From NCBI GenBank assembly GCA_015039465.1, contig MU130378.1, positions 190,570-254,569 of the forward strand: a DNA stretch of 64,000 nt, read 5' to 3'. The stretch's first letter is position 1, and each line of letters begins with the position of its first letter. The DNA comes from Phlegmacium glaucopus. Its lineage: Eukaryota; Basidiomycota; Agaricomycetes; Agaricales; Cortinariaceae. The notes below the pieces were generated by a model. It made no database searches, was not told where the DNA came from, and saw only the letters and a program-made list of their open reading frames with translations. Made by a program: the position numbers and the translations under genes. Positions 21,003-31,310 of this stretch are shown here, in pieces.

Positions 21003-21394
21003 TGTTAGGGGACACTCGATTGCAACCTTAGAATCATACATCCCGCCTTTCCGACGACCTCCGACCTTCCGTCCAACTCCGCTTCCATCACCGGTTTACT
21101 CCGGAACCCCGTAGTTCCACTCCGACTCCGATCCTCCATTTCGCTCCATCTTTTATTTCTATTTTTCACATCACACCACTTCTTATTTAATTAATTAATT
21201 ATTATTGTATCATTCATTTATTTATCTTATATCTCCATTATGTCCATATTAGTACTTAAATACCCCCAGCCTAGCAGGGATCCCCATCCTTTCCTCTTTG
21301 GATGGTAAGTCACTTGTAGATATCTTTTCTGAAATACTATTAACTTTGGATCCCCTGCTTGCTTGACTAAGTCAGCGTCGCAGTTGCCCTAACA
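21003..21394 (+). repeat. 5' LTR of the gypsy element
   Basis: It begins TGTTAGGGGACACTCG and ends GTTGCCCTAACA. It pairs with the 3' LTR (25625-26025), which is slightly longer because of a small duplication around GGATCCCCTGCTAG. The primer-binding site should follow immediately at 21395; I could not match it to a tRNA by eye. Confidence 0.93.
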
Positions 21395-21560
21395 TTAGGA
21401 AAGGATCATCCTTTAATGGACCGAGTCCGGTCCGCACAGTGGAACGATAGTCCAATTTACAGCCCCCGATTTGGGCCAATCAGACTCCGTACACTCCCAG
21501 ACCGTGGCTCCCTCCTTGTCTTCACAGCACGCATCTCCGAGCGGCTCCTTCTTATCAGCC

Positions 21561-22560
21561 ATGGATGATGAACGCACCGCCCAGCTGGAAAGAGAAGTCA
21601 TCCTATTGCGAGCTTGGAAACATACCCCGGACACGCTCTGCAAGGCCGGCATTCCCAACGGAGTTTGACGGAGAACAATCCAAAGGAACAGCATTCCTTC
21701 ACTCCTGCCAAACGTACATCCGGCTCTGTTCCAACGAATTCTCAGACAAGCAAACAAAAATTATCTGGGCTATGTCCTACATGAAATCCAGAAGAGCATC
21801 AAAGTGGGCAGCTAGGGTTTTCCGATGGGAAATGGAGAACCCTGAGTCAACCCAGTTCCTGGATTGGTCCGATTTCCGAGACGACTTCAAAAAGGAGTTC
21901 TGTCCCGCAAATGCGGACTCGGTTGCCATCAACCGACTAGAGTCAACTGGATATTTCCAGAAAACCTGGTCTTTGGAAGAATATGTGGACGAATTCCAAG
22001 ACCTAATCACGGATTCTGGATACACTGATCCGAAAACTATTGTAGTAAAATTCCAAAGAGGTCTGAATGCCCAGATTCAAAACTCCATCGCTACAATGGC
22101 TTCCGGAAGACCATCAGATACAGATCTGACGGGATGGTACAGAATGGCACAGACAATAGACGAAAACCGAGCCACTAACGAGGCCTTCCAGTCAGCTTAT
22201 AAAAGTCCAGTAGCAACCACTTCTCAACCAACCGGTACCACCACACTCCGGTTCAATCCGTCAATTCCGCCACAAAGGAACACACGCCTCGTACCAACTC
22301 CAGGAAACCCTGTACCTATGGACATTGATGCGGCCCGAAAAGCAGGTTCTGTACCACTGTCATGCTTCCGATGCGGAGGCATCAGACACATCGGGAGACA
22401 TTGCAAAAAATGTTTTGATGTCCGAACAATGTCCATAGACAAACTCCATACCCTCTTGGAGTTCTGACTGGCCGAGTACGACAAGGTACCTGACCCAGAG
22501 CCAACGGAACCCTCGGAAAACACTGAACACGAAAGTCAGACCGAGGATTTAAAGGATTTT
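21561..22560 (+). pseudogene. Gag with CCHC zinc knuckle (gypsy element)
   Basis: The start MDDERTAQLEREVILLRAW lies at 21561. A frameshift before about 21655 moves the frame to FPTEFDGEQSKGTAFLHSC, a retrotransposon Gag capsid region. The zinc knuckle CFRCGGIRHIGRHCKKC (about 22361-22411) would bind RNA; it has Cys-X2-Cys-X4-His-X4-Cys spacing. A TGA at 22465 interrupts the frame, after which LAEYDKVPDPEP continues in frame. Gag would package the element RNA into virus-like particles. Confidence 0.8.
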
Positions 22561-22744
22561 TGCCAAAACAGCGAGTGAACTGCACGCCCTCGCTGTCAAC
22601 GACCAACTGGTTCTCTGTTTTACATGTAGATAGCATTGATGAAATAGACGAGACAGTTGAAAACATTCAAGTTGTACAAACATCAGAAATTCCAAAAAAA
22701 ATCCGAGTGTTCCGACCCCAATGGGAAAGAACCCTCCCTCGATG

Positions 22745-23125
22745 CCGACTCTAAATCACTGGAACTCAAAGTCAGCATTGAAACGACCAACACCGGAGAA
22801 GTAAACTCCTTTCTGTCCTTAATAGACTCCAGAGCCAATGGAAGGTTTATTGACAGAGACTATGTCAAAACTAACAGGCTCACAACAAAGTCCCTGTCAA
22901 ATCCGATTCCGGTATTTAACGTTGACGGTACTCCGAATGAAGCCGGATCGATCACGGAAGTGGTTGATCTGATACTTAGGTACAAAGGACATTCCGAGAG
23001 ATCCTTGTTCGCAGTCACTGGACTAGGAAAACAAACCTTGATTCTTGGACATTCCTGGCTCAAGATGCACAACCCGGAGATCAACTGGGCAACCGGAGAA
23101 GTAAAAATGTCCCGTTGCCCACCCC
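22745..23125 (+). pseudogene. Aspartic protease segment (gypsy element)
   Basis: The retropepsin-like order is visible: LSLIDSRANGRFIDRDYV (about 22815-22870) and, downstream, LILGHSWLKMHNPEINW (about 23037-23088). Family proteases carry Asp-Ser/Thr-Gly at the active site. Here Gly is replaced by Arg (D-S-R), which should abolish normal catalysis. The frame shifts after about 23110. Confidence 0.75.
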
Positions 23126-23464
23126 GCTGTTGTTCGGAATGAAATCCGAGAAGAACAAAAAATTCAAAAGGCGGAAATACGCCGAATTGAAAAATGTTCG
23201 ACCGGCCCACTTCCGGCTCATGTAAAGGATTGCGATGAGGATGACAAGGAGGAAAGTAGCCCAAACCCTGAATTTGAGGATGGCGACAGAATATTCGCCA
23301 CCAGCCTACTACCATCTCCCAACGTCTTGCAGAAGCGTTCCAGTGCAACACACAATCCAAAACAAAAGAAGGAGTTCCGGATTATCTCCGAGAATTCAAT
23401 AGTGTTTTTTCCAAAGAATCTTTTGATATCCTACCTGATCCAAAACCTTGGGACCACGCAGTAC

Positions 23465-23960
23465 CTTGTTTGATCTCACCAAAAGTGATATTAAATGGAG
23501 ATGGAATATGGAAGAGCAGTTGGCATTCAATTCTCTCAAGAACCTGATCACTTCAACCCCGATTCTAGCCTCTCCGGACAACTCCAGGCCATTCCGCATC
23601 GAAGCAGACAGCTCCGATTTTGCGACCGGAGCCGTACTCTCCCAACAATCCCTCGATGATGAGAAATGGCACCCAGTCGCGTTCCTGTCTAAATCCTTAT
23701 CTCCGGTCAAGCGGAACTATGAGATCCACGACAAAGAGATGCTAGCGATCATACGAGCCCTAGAAGAGTGGAGGCACTTCTTCAAAGGAGCGGAACACAA
23801 GTGCAAGATCTAGACTGATCACAAGAACTTGGAATACTTCATGACAGCCAAAAAGCTCAACCGGAGACAAGCCCGTTGGTCATTGTTCCTAGCCCAGTTT
23901 GATTTCCTCATGCCCCACAGACCAGGTAAAAGCATGGGAAAACCGGACGCCTTGTCCAGA
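23465..23960 (+). pseudogene. RNase H domain (gypsy element)
   Basis: FRIEADSSDFATGAVLSQQ (about 23590-23645) and YEIHDKEMLAIIRALEEWRHF (about 23720-23780) are the RNase H signature blocks, followed by a tether ([15 protein letters not shown]). A TAG at 23811-23813 replaces the usual Trp before TDHKNLEYF, a single G-to-A change. The upstream palm domain is deleted, so cDNA synthesis is impossible. Confidence 0.85.
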
Positions 23961-24119
23961 CGAGCGGATCACAGAACCAGAACCAGTGACAATGACAACA
24001 TCACACTCCTGACTCCAGGCTTTTTCGCGATTCAGGCCTTAGAAGGACTGGAAGTCATAGGAGAAGAACAAGATGTCTTGAAAGATATCCGGAAAGGTAC
24101 CTGTGAAGGTGTAAAAGAA

Positions 24120-24990
24120 GAGGCCATAGCTAAAGTGGTAAAGGAGTTGAAAACCACTCACACACAATCCGTCCGATCGGCAGAGTGGTCTCATGACAAC
24201 GACATCCTCTCCTTCCAAGGAAAAATCTACGTTCCAGTCATGTTTGACTTGCGAAGACGGATTGTATCCCTCTGCCATGACACCCTAATTGCTGGGCATC
24301 CAGGAAGATGGAAGACCCTCGAACTCGTGTCCCAAAACTATTGGTGGCCACAGATGTCCTGATATATCGGAAAATATGCCTCAACCTGTGACCTGTGTCT
24401 TCGGACTAAGGCTCAAAGACGCACCCAGTCGATGAACTCCATCCCCTCCCGATTATGAACGCTCCATGGGACACAATTAGTGTGGACTTCATAGTGGAAC
24501 TCCTGGAGTCTTCAGGATACGACTCGGTGATGGTAGTAGTTGATTCGGTCACCAAACAAGCTCATTTTGCACCGACCCTTACTACCACCTCCGCGTCCGG
24601 AACCGCTCGCCTTTATATCCAACATGTCTGGAAACATCATGGAATACCCTGGAGAGTGGTATCAGACAGAGGACCACAGTTTGTAGCGGAATTCACGCAC
24701 GAGCTCTACCGGATCCTCAGAATTAAGTTAGCAGCCACTACCGCTTATCATCTGCAAGGAGACAGCCAGACGGAACAAGTAAATCAGGAACTGGAACAGT
24801 ATCTCCGACTCTTTACAAACCAGTGACAAACCAATTGGGCCGAACTCCTTCCCCTTGCAGAATTCCAGTACAATAATCATGTCCACTCCGCCACACAGCA
24901 CCCACCTTTCCTCCTAGACTCCGGACGAATCCCCCGAATGGGTTTTGAACCAAGCCAACCAGAATCCCGAATGGAGTCTGTTAATGAATT
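24120..24990 (+). pseudogene. Integrase domain (gypsy element)
   Basis: The N-terminal zinc-binding His/Cys module ([13 protein letters not shown]...TCDLC, about 24265-24400) is followed by the catalytic core. The three acidic residues are in place: Asp in SVDFIVE (about 24483), Asp in SDRGPQF (about 24667) and Glu in QTEQVNQELEQ (about 24790). TGA stops at 24360-24362 and 24824-24826 and a frame change near 24430 break it. Integrase would insert the cDNA and make the 5-bp duplications seen. Confidence 0.85.
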
Positions 24991-25372
24991 CACGGAACGA
25001 ATGCGGAACACCCTAGACGAAGCAAAAGCAGCACTGGTCAAGTCTAAAGACAACATGGCAAAAGTCTAAAGACAACATGGCAAGATATTATAATCAGAAA
25101 AGGACTTCAGCACCAGAATACAAACCGGGAGACAAAGTATACCTGGATGCCAGCGACATACAAACAACAAGACCATCCAGGAAATTGTCCCATCGGCACC
25201 TAGGCCCCTTTCCAATCGAAGAACGAGTCGGCAACAATGCTCACAGACTCCAACTTCCCTTGTCCATAAAACGACTCCATCCGGTCTTTAATGTAGTCAA
25301 ATTGACTCCAGCCCCAATAGACCCAATCCCTGGAAGACGCATTCCGACTCCTCCACTTCCGGAAATCATTGA

Positions 25373-25590
25373 TGGAGAAGAGGAATGGGTTGTCGAGGAA
25401 ATCCTCGACAGCAGAGTTATAAACAGGAGATTCCGATACCTCGTGAAATGGCAAGACTTCGGAATTGAACATAAAACCTGGGAGCCTCGGGAAAACATAC
25501 ACGCCCCCGAATTAGTCGTGGAATTCCATAAGAAGTACCCCGGAGCTCCTAAGCACATCAGGATGGCCAAATTTGAACAGTTTCCTTTCA
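25373..25590 (+). pseudogene. Chromodomain at integrase C-terminus (gypsy element)
   Basis: EEEWVVEEILDSRVINRRFR, then YLVKWQDFG and TWEPRENI, form the chromodomain. Its aromatic positions (W in EEEW, W in VKW, W in TWEP) normally cage methylated histone lysine. In chromoviruses this targets integration to heterochromatin. The frame here is open from about 25077 to the 3' LTR, following a tandem repeat of AAAGTCTAAAGACAACATGG that shifted the upstream frame. Confidence 0.85.
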
Positions 25591-25610
25591 TGCCAGGACG
25601 TCACCTACCG

Positions 25611-25620
25611 AAGGGGGGGA
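25611..25620 (+). promoter_or_regulatory. Polypurine tract of the gypsy element
   Basis: AAGGGGGGGA lies four bases before the 3' LTR start. In LTR retroelements such a tract primes plus-strand DNA synthesis. Position and composition are both as expected. Confidence 0.75.
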
Positions 25621-25624
25621 TGGA

Positions 25625-26025
25625 TGTTAGGGGACACTTGATTTCAACCTTAGAATCATACATCCCACCTTTCCGACGACCTCCAACCTTCCGTCCAACT
25701 CTGCTTCCGTCACCAGTTTACTCCAGAACCCCGTAGTTCCACTCCAACTCCGATCTTCCATTTCACTCCATCTTTTATTTCTATTTTTCACATCACACCA
25801 CTTCTTATTTAATTAATTAATTATTATCATATCATTCCTTTATTTATTTTATATCTCTGTTTTGTCCATATTAGTACTTAAATACCCCCAGCCTAGCAGG
25901 GATCCCCATCCTTTCCTCTTTGGATCCCCTGCTAGGTAAGTCACTTGTAGATATCTTTTCTGAAATATTATTAACTTTGGATCCCCTGCTAGCTTGACTA
26001 AGTCAGCGTCGCAGAAGCCCTAACA
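25625..26025 (+). repeat. 3' LTR of the gypsy element
   Basis: It begins TGTTAGGGGACACTTG and ends GAAGCCCTAACA, followed by the target copy GGGCA. Compared with the 5' LTR, at least eight CpG dinucleotides have become TpG or CpA here, and about one change goes the other way. Confidence 0.93.
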
Positions 26026-26824
26026 GGGCAGGCTGTGAGGGAAAGAGTCCTTCTCATGCTAATCCATATTTTATGTTGTTGAGTTACCAAGTCAGACACC
26101 ACTAGTTCAGACCAGATGGTTCATTGAAGGATGCTTCAGAGATTCAATGGGTGGATGATCCAGATGATGAGATTACCCCTGTAGCTTCAAGTTCAGGAAG
26201 GCAGCTTCCTGGTTTGTATTCCAGTATCTACTGGTTTTGATTTGAAAAGTAAAATAATGAATTTTGACAGGTTGAAGTCAGCGATCATACATGGTAATGG
26301 CTAATTATTGACACAGAATGAGCCAGTAATGATGATAACTCCAAGCCATCACACAAATGCCAAAGGAAGGGGAAGGCTAAAGCTGTGCAGGCAGATGAAG
26401 AAGATGATGATTTTGTTGGCTCTTCCAGTGAATCCAAAAGTGAAGGGAGTGATATGAATGGCATTGAAATATTCAATGAAGAAGTAAGCTTGTTTTATGT
26501 TGCTTTCAATGTGCTTCAATAGCTAGCTAATAGCCTCCCTTATAAAAAAATTTCTTCCAGCAGTTGAAGCCACTCCCTGAAGTTGAAAGTAAATAGGCAC
26601 AGACAGCCAGCAAAGAAACCTTGTCTACCAGAAGCTCCTGCCGTACCCACCCCCCCATTGCAAACAAACTTGCTAGTCAAAAGCACGATGGCACCAAAAA
26701 AGGTATATATTTAAGTCATTTCTTGTGACCAGTTGCTTAGTCTATATTAGGCCAGTAAACACAACCCAATATATCACTTTTATGAAGAAGTTTCTTTCAA
26801 CAAGGAAGGAAAACTAGGCAAGGC

Positions 26825-27012
26825 TAGTGATTGCCACAGGTTTTTGATATCCTGCAGGTAAGCAAGCCAGGTACAGATGGGTAAGGGTACAGGTACAGAT
26901 TCCTGTACCTGCCACCTACAAAACGAGCCCTAGAACATCCTAAACCACGGCCTCAGGGGTATAGGTACGGGTCAGCATCGAGATACCCAAGGGTTACCCC
27001 TGTCAGTCACTA
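26825..27012 (+). mobile_element. hAT MITE B2, 188 bp, target duplication GGCAAGGC
   Basis: It starts TAGTGATTGCCACAGG and ends CCTGTCAGTCACTA. Flanks are GGCAAGGC (26817-26824) and GGCGAGGC (27013-27020), one mismatch in 8 bp. It is orientation-reversed relative to B1 and carries GGTACAGG/CCTGTACC words inside. It is inserted in the zinc-finger region of hAT-2; removing it rejoins the KLGK...GDKHYKCYH reading. Confidence 0.88.
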
Positions 27013-27083
27013 GGCGAGGCTGGTGATAAGCACTACAAATGCTATCACAGTAACAGGAAGATCTTAACAATCACGATATCATG

Positions 27084-29059
27084 CACCAATACTGATTGGT
27101 AGCATAGGTAAAAAGCTTAAAAGTTGCCATCATAAAAATAAGCAGACTTTGAATTCACTTGCCTGTTTTGGAAGCAGCCCTGAATCACGTTCCTGATCAA
27201 TAAAATCATTCATTCAACGCTATCATCCTCATTGCTCATCATGTTCTCAATGGCTCTCACTATGCTCTCCATCAGTTACACTATTGACATACTCTTAAAC
27301 ATCTACCATCCATTTGTTCCTTGCTAGCAATACAACAAAGCGATCAATCTACTATTTGCATTGGTCATTGGCTCGTGTTTGATCATATCTTTGGAATGAA
27401 GTGGAGCTGAGGAGCCACCAAAGGCAGCAACAAGGCTGCATAGGAACCACACTCATGCACATGCACCCCATTGAGCTACCCCCGAACTCTTAAGGCCCCC
27501 CATCCCAATACACTCAATGCCAATCCCCTTGGGCACAAACTGGGTTTTCATCATTTCTGAATCATCAGTGATGGCACACACCACCATAACCCATGCTTAG
27601 CATTGCACCCTCTGCAAATTGAACCCAGAGCCTGTTAGGTCACTCTCATGACACTCTAGACCACTAAGCCATCCTCACTTTGGATGTAAGCTATTGTGAC
27701 ATCTCATATGACATTTTATAGTCCCCACTAATTGGCATCCCATGAAATTAACTGATCATAGGCTCTTGGATATGTCACACTGTCAATTATTTAGTGTGCC
27801 AAAGGGGGTTGGTACTTAGTTGACAGGCTTAGGAGGTAGCATTTTGTACACATGTATATACAGCGGTGTAATTAGGCTTTTGGTAGATTAAATCCCTGCA
27901 GTCTAAGTGTCCTATCTTTGGCCCATCATTTCAAGAATAGCCTGTTTATGGACACATCAGTTCCATCTCTCATTATGTAAAAGGCTTTGTCATCGTTGTT
28001 GTGGCTATGGACCCACAAGTCTTCCCTTCAGCTATCTACCTGGCCATGCCTCGCTCCTGGATCTCACTCAGTCCCTTATCCTCAATTATATACCTCTTAT
28101 CTTATCATTCACTGCCAAAACCAACATTCATGTGGTACCTGAAGCCTTCCCACCCTCTTTATCACACTTTAGGAAGTCCAAGAGGATCACAACTAAGCAG
28201 GAGTTGCAGATGAATCAGCAGCAGAGGATTATTCTCACAGTGTATCAAGTGGTATGAAGGCTGTGCAACACAGGATCATGGGTAAGTGGTATTTTCTTAG
28301 GAACAGGGCTGCGCCTTTCAAGTGTTGACTCAGGACCTTTCATATTTTGACATGACCACACAGCTATGCAGTATATTTTTGGACTGTGTACACTGCCTTC
28401 TCTTCTTTTCTCTCTCACTTTGACACTTTACAGATTTTTTTTATTGTTCCTTCTTCTTTTCCATTGTTCTTTTCTTCTTGCAGCTGTCCACTCTTCATCT
28501 TTGTTCCTTTGACAGCATGTACTTCATTCCTTTTTATTGTTCTACATAGCCTCATCCTTAGGGTATAAATACTGCTCTTTTGTACCAGGATAGGTAGTTT
28601 CTCCCAATTCATTCTTACTCCCCAACAGTCATCTTTTGAGTGGAATTCCAGTGAATTCCTCCCTTAAGTTCGCTTTTCAACATTTTATCTGCTACTCTCC
28701 CCTACTGTCAATTGCTATAGTCTTGCTGAAGACTCTCTCTTATTTATCCTACATCCTCCTCCTTAATCCCTCTAAGTTCACTTTTTCAGTCCCTTACTGT
28801 CAACCTATTGTCTACTACTGTCAATTGCTATAGTATTACAAAAGACTCTTTCTCACCCATCCTCATCCTCATCCTCTACCTCAGTCACCTTCCAAGATCT
28901 TCATCCTCATCCTTCTCTTCTCTATTCTTTCCCCCTGCCTCTGTGTGTTACAAGTCTAAGGCTAAGCCTTCCCTAAATGAATAACAGGGAGTCTCTTGAC
29001 CTAAAGACTGGTCCACTGCTCTCTGGTTGGTGTTTATATACAACACTCACAATGATTTA
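27084..29059 (+). repeat. Dispersed repeat A, copy 2 (carries a SINE-like insert)
   Basis: It starts CACCAATACTGATTGGTAG and ends CACAATGATTTA. It is the longest copy, about 1.45 kb without the 527-bp insert, and served as the reference for detecting the split copy 4. It interrupts hAT-2. No clear target duplication remains and no protein is encoded. Confidence 0.85.
27395..27912 (-). mobile_element. SINE-like element with tRNA-like boxes, 9-bp target duplication
   Basis: Inserted inside repeat A copy 2 between duplications TATCTTTGG (27386-27394, 27913-27921). On the minus strand, GGATGGCTTAGTGGTCTAG resembles a tRNA A box and GGGTTCAATTT, about 45 bases later, a B box. A second GGGGTAGCTCAATGGGG / GTGGTTCC pair lies further on (about 27490-27440). 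Internal polymerase III boxes plus variable-length duplications are the hallmarks of SINEs. No A-tail or LINE partner was identified, so the class is inferred. Confidence 0.6.
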
Positions 29060-30028
29060 TAATTAAAGTGATGAACTACAGTCTTAATGGTACTGATGCA
29101 ATCATGAATTACAGAAAAGGCTTGATACTCACATTAATTGTCTTTGAAGGTCTGCCAGAGTTGGTCATTTGTGCTCAACATTTAAGCCAATGTTTGAATT
29201 ATATATGGTTATGAAATCCTGCGACAGACTAAAACCCCCTACTAATGATGAGATCATGTATGCATCTGGTCAGAAGCCACTCGACTCCACAGTGCATGCC
29301 CTATATGCTGACAAACTGGAGGAACTCACCATTAGCATCAAAGATGCATTTGCAAACAGGAGGCAGGTGCAGCAGTAGGTACCCATTTCTTCCAATTACA
29401 GATCAATATTACACATAATTATTACAGCTTCTGTGGGACCAAACCAAGTTTGAGCAACTTCTTATGGAATGGATAATCACTTGTGATCAACCATTTGATG
29501 AAGTGAAACCAGAGTTCATTGCAATGATGGAGTACAGCTGCAATCTGAAGACATTCTCTCTTCCAAAAAGGGATGGTGTTCATTGGCAAGTTATAAAGCT
29601 TGGAGATGAGATGATTGAAGAGACTAAGGACATGTTCACAGTTCATTCTTTTCTCTGAGTTGTTAACTTGGTTTTAATCTTTTGGACAGAAATTGGAAGG
29701 TAAAATTAGCCTCTCACTTGATGCATGGGCCTTCAAGTAATTACTATGTGTTCTTGGCTATCGTTGCTGACTATGTGACCAATGATGGGCATTATGGTAA
29801 GAATAAATTTTATCATGATTCACTTCTTTTTTATTGATGAAAATTGTAGAAGAACTCCTAATAGATTTTTAAGAATTGATTGGAGAGTATTCAGAAGAGA
29901 ACATGGCCACCATTGTATGGTTGATGCTGGAGCTATATAAAATCAAAAATAAGGTGTGCAATGAGCCCTATAATTTTATTCATGCATAAAATTGATAGAT
30001 TATTGCCATTATGATGGACAACACGATA

Positions 30029-31193
30029 TAAATTGTTGTTTGTGTTGTTATAAACACTAACCAGAGAGCAGTGGACCAGTCTTTAGGTCAAGAGACTCCC
30101 TGTTATTTGTTTAGGGAAGGCTTAGCCTTAGACTTGTAACACACAGAGGTAGGGGGAAAGAATAGAGAAGAGAAGGATGAGGATGAAGGTCTTGGAAGGT
30201 GACTGAGGTAGAGGACAAGGATGAGGATGGGTAAGAAAGAGTCTTCAGAAAGACTATAGAAATTGACAGTAGGGGACAGTAACAGATAAAGGGTTGAAAA
30301 AGTGAACTTGAGGGAGGAATTCACTGGAATTCCACTGAGAGGATGACTGTTGGGGAGTAAGAATGAATTGAGGTGAACTACCTATCCTGGTACAAAAGAG
30401 CAGTATTTATACCCTAAGGATGAGGCTATGTAGAACAATAAAAGAAAAGAAGTACGTGCTGTCAAAGGGAGAATGATGAAGAGAGGACAGCTGCGAGAAG
30501 AAAAGAACAATGGAAAAGAAGAAGGAACAATAAAAAAATCTGTAAAGTGTCAAAGTGCAAGAGAAAAGAAAAGAAGGCAGTGTACATAGTCCAATAGCAA
30601 AAATGTATCAACTCCATAGGCGTGTGGTCATGTCAAAAAATGTGAAAGGTCCTGAGTCAACACTTGAAAGGTGCAGCCTTGTTCCTGAGAAAACACTACT
30701 TGCCCATGATCCCATGTTGTGCAGCCTTGATAACACTTGACACACTGCGAGAATAATCCTCTGCTGCTGATCCATCTGCAATTCCTGCTTAGTCATGATC
30801 CTCCTGGACCTCCTAAGTTGTCATAAAGAGGGTGGGAAGGCTTCATGTACCACATGAATGATGGTTTTGGCAGTGAATGATAAGATAAGAGGTAGATAAT
30901 TGAGGATAGGAGACTGAGTGTGATCCAAGAGCGAGGGATGGCAAGATAGATGGCTGAAGCAAAAACTTGTGGGTCCATAGCCACAACAACAATAACAAAG
31001 CCTCTGTCAGAACATAATGGGAGATGTGGCTGATGCGTCCATAAAGGGGCCATTCTTGAAATGATGGACCAAAGATACAATCAAACGCGAGCCAATGACC
31101 GATGTGAATAGTAGATTGATCACTTTGTTGAATCACTAACCAAGGAACAAATGGATGGTAGATGCTTAGGAGCGCTACCAATCAGTATTGGTG
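30029..31193 (-). repeat. Dispersed repeat A, copy 3, target duplication CACGATA
   Basis: This is the opposite orientation to copies 1, 2 and 4. Plus-strand text starts TAAATTGTTGTTTGTG and ends CCAATCAGTATTGGTG. Identical 7-bp duplications CACGATA lie at 30022-30028 and 31194-31200, so family ends are defined here: CACCAATACTG...AACAATTTA. It lies at the broken end of hAT-2. Confidence 0.85.
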
Positions 31194-31204
31194 CACGATA
31201 ACAG

Positions 31205-31310
31205 CAGACCTCGGCAGACCGTCAGCTCATACTCCAGATCCTCTAATACAGCCAAACACAGTCTAAACAAGCAGGAAATGTCAGGGCCTATCATTATGAA
31301 AATGGCTGTA
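31205..31310. repeat. Short repeat shared with reversed block 1
   Basis: GTCAGCTCATACT, CAATACAGCCAAACAC or close forms, and GTCTAAACAAGCAGGAAATG recur, in the same order and spacing, in 4540-4680 read backwards. In both places the repeat follows the AATTTA side or the CACC side of a repeat A copy, with different junctions. Function unknown. Confidence 0.7.

Larger units (their letters stand above)
21003..26025 (+). mobile_element. Ty3/gypsy chromodomain LTR retrotransposon, degenerate
   Basis: A 5,023-bp element is flanked by 5-bp duplications GGGCA (20998-21002, 26026-26030), with LTRs at 21003-21394 and 25625-26025. The order gag, protease, (reverse transcriptase), RNase H, integrase, chromodomain defines a Ty3/gypsy chromovirus-type element. 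The reverse-transcriptase core is missing. Reading continuity passes near 23460 from the segment ending DILPDPKPWDHA directly to LFDLTKSDIKWRW, which normally lies after the palm. Frameshifts, a 22-bp tandem duplication near 25040-25080 and in-frame stops show it is dead. The LTRs differ mostly at CpG sites. Confidence 0.95.
26100..30010 (+). pseudogene. hAT transposase hAT-2, interrupted by three insertions
   Basis: Pieces on the plus strand in family order are: ASEIQWVDDPDDEITPVASS (26130-26190); KGKAKAVQADEEDDDFVGSS (about 26360-26420); NPIYHFYEEVSFNKEGKLGK (about 26765-26825), a BED-type zinc-finger region; and GDKHYKCYHSNRKILT (about 27020-27068). After repeat A come FKPMFELYMVMKSC (about 29180), WIITCDQPFDEVKPEF (about 29470), KLEGKISLSLDAW (about 29690) and NMATIVWLMLELYKIKNK (about 29900-29952). 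The N-terminal and first catalytic regions are therefore present; the dimerisation tail is not seen. MITE B2, repeat A copy 2 (with a SINE-like insert) and repeat A copy 3 have landed in it, and point stops occur. Confidence 0.8.

Noticed and set aside
27590..27680. Functional tRNA gene
   Set aside because: A- and B-box-like words are present, but the clover-leaf pairing is not convincing by eye and the piece lies inside a larger element with its own target duplication.
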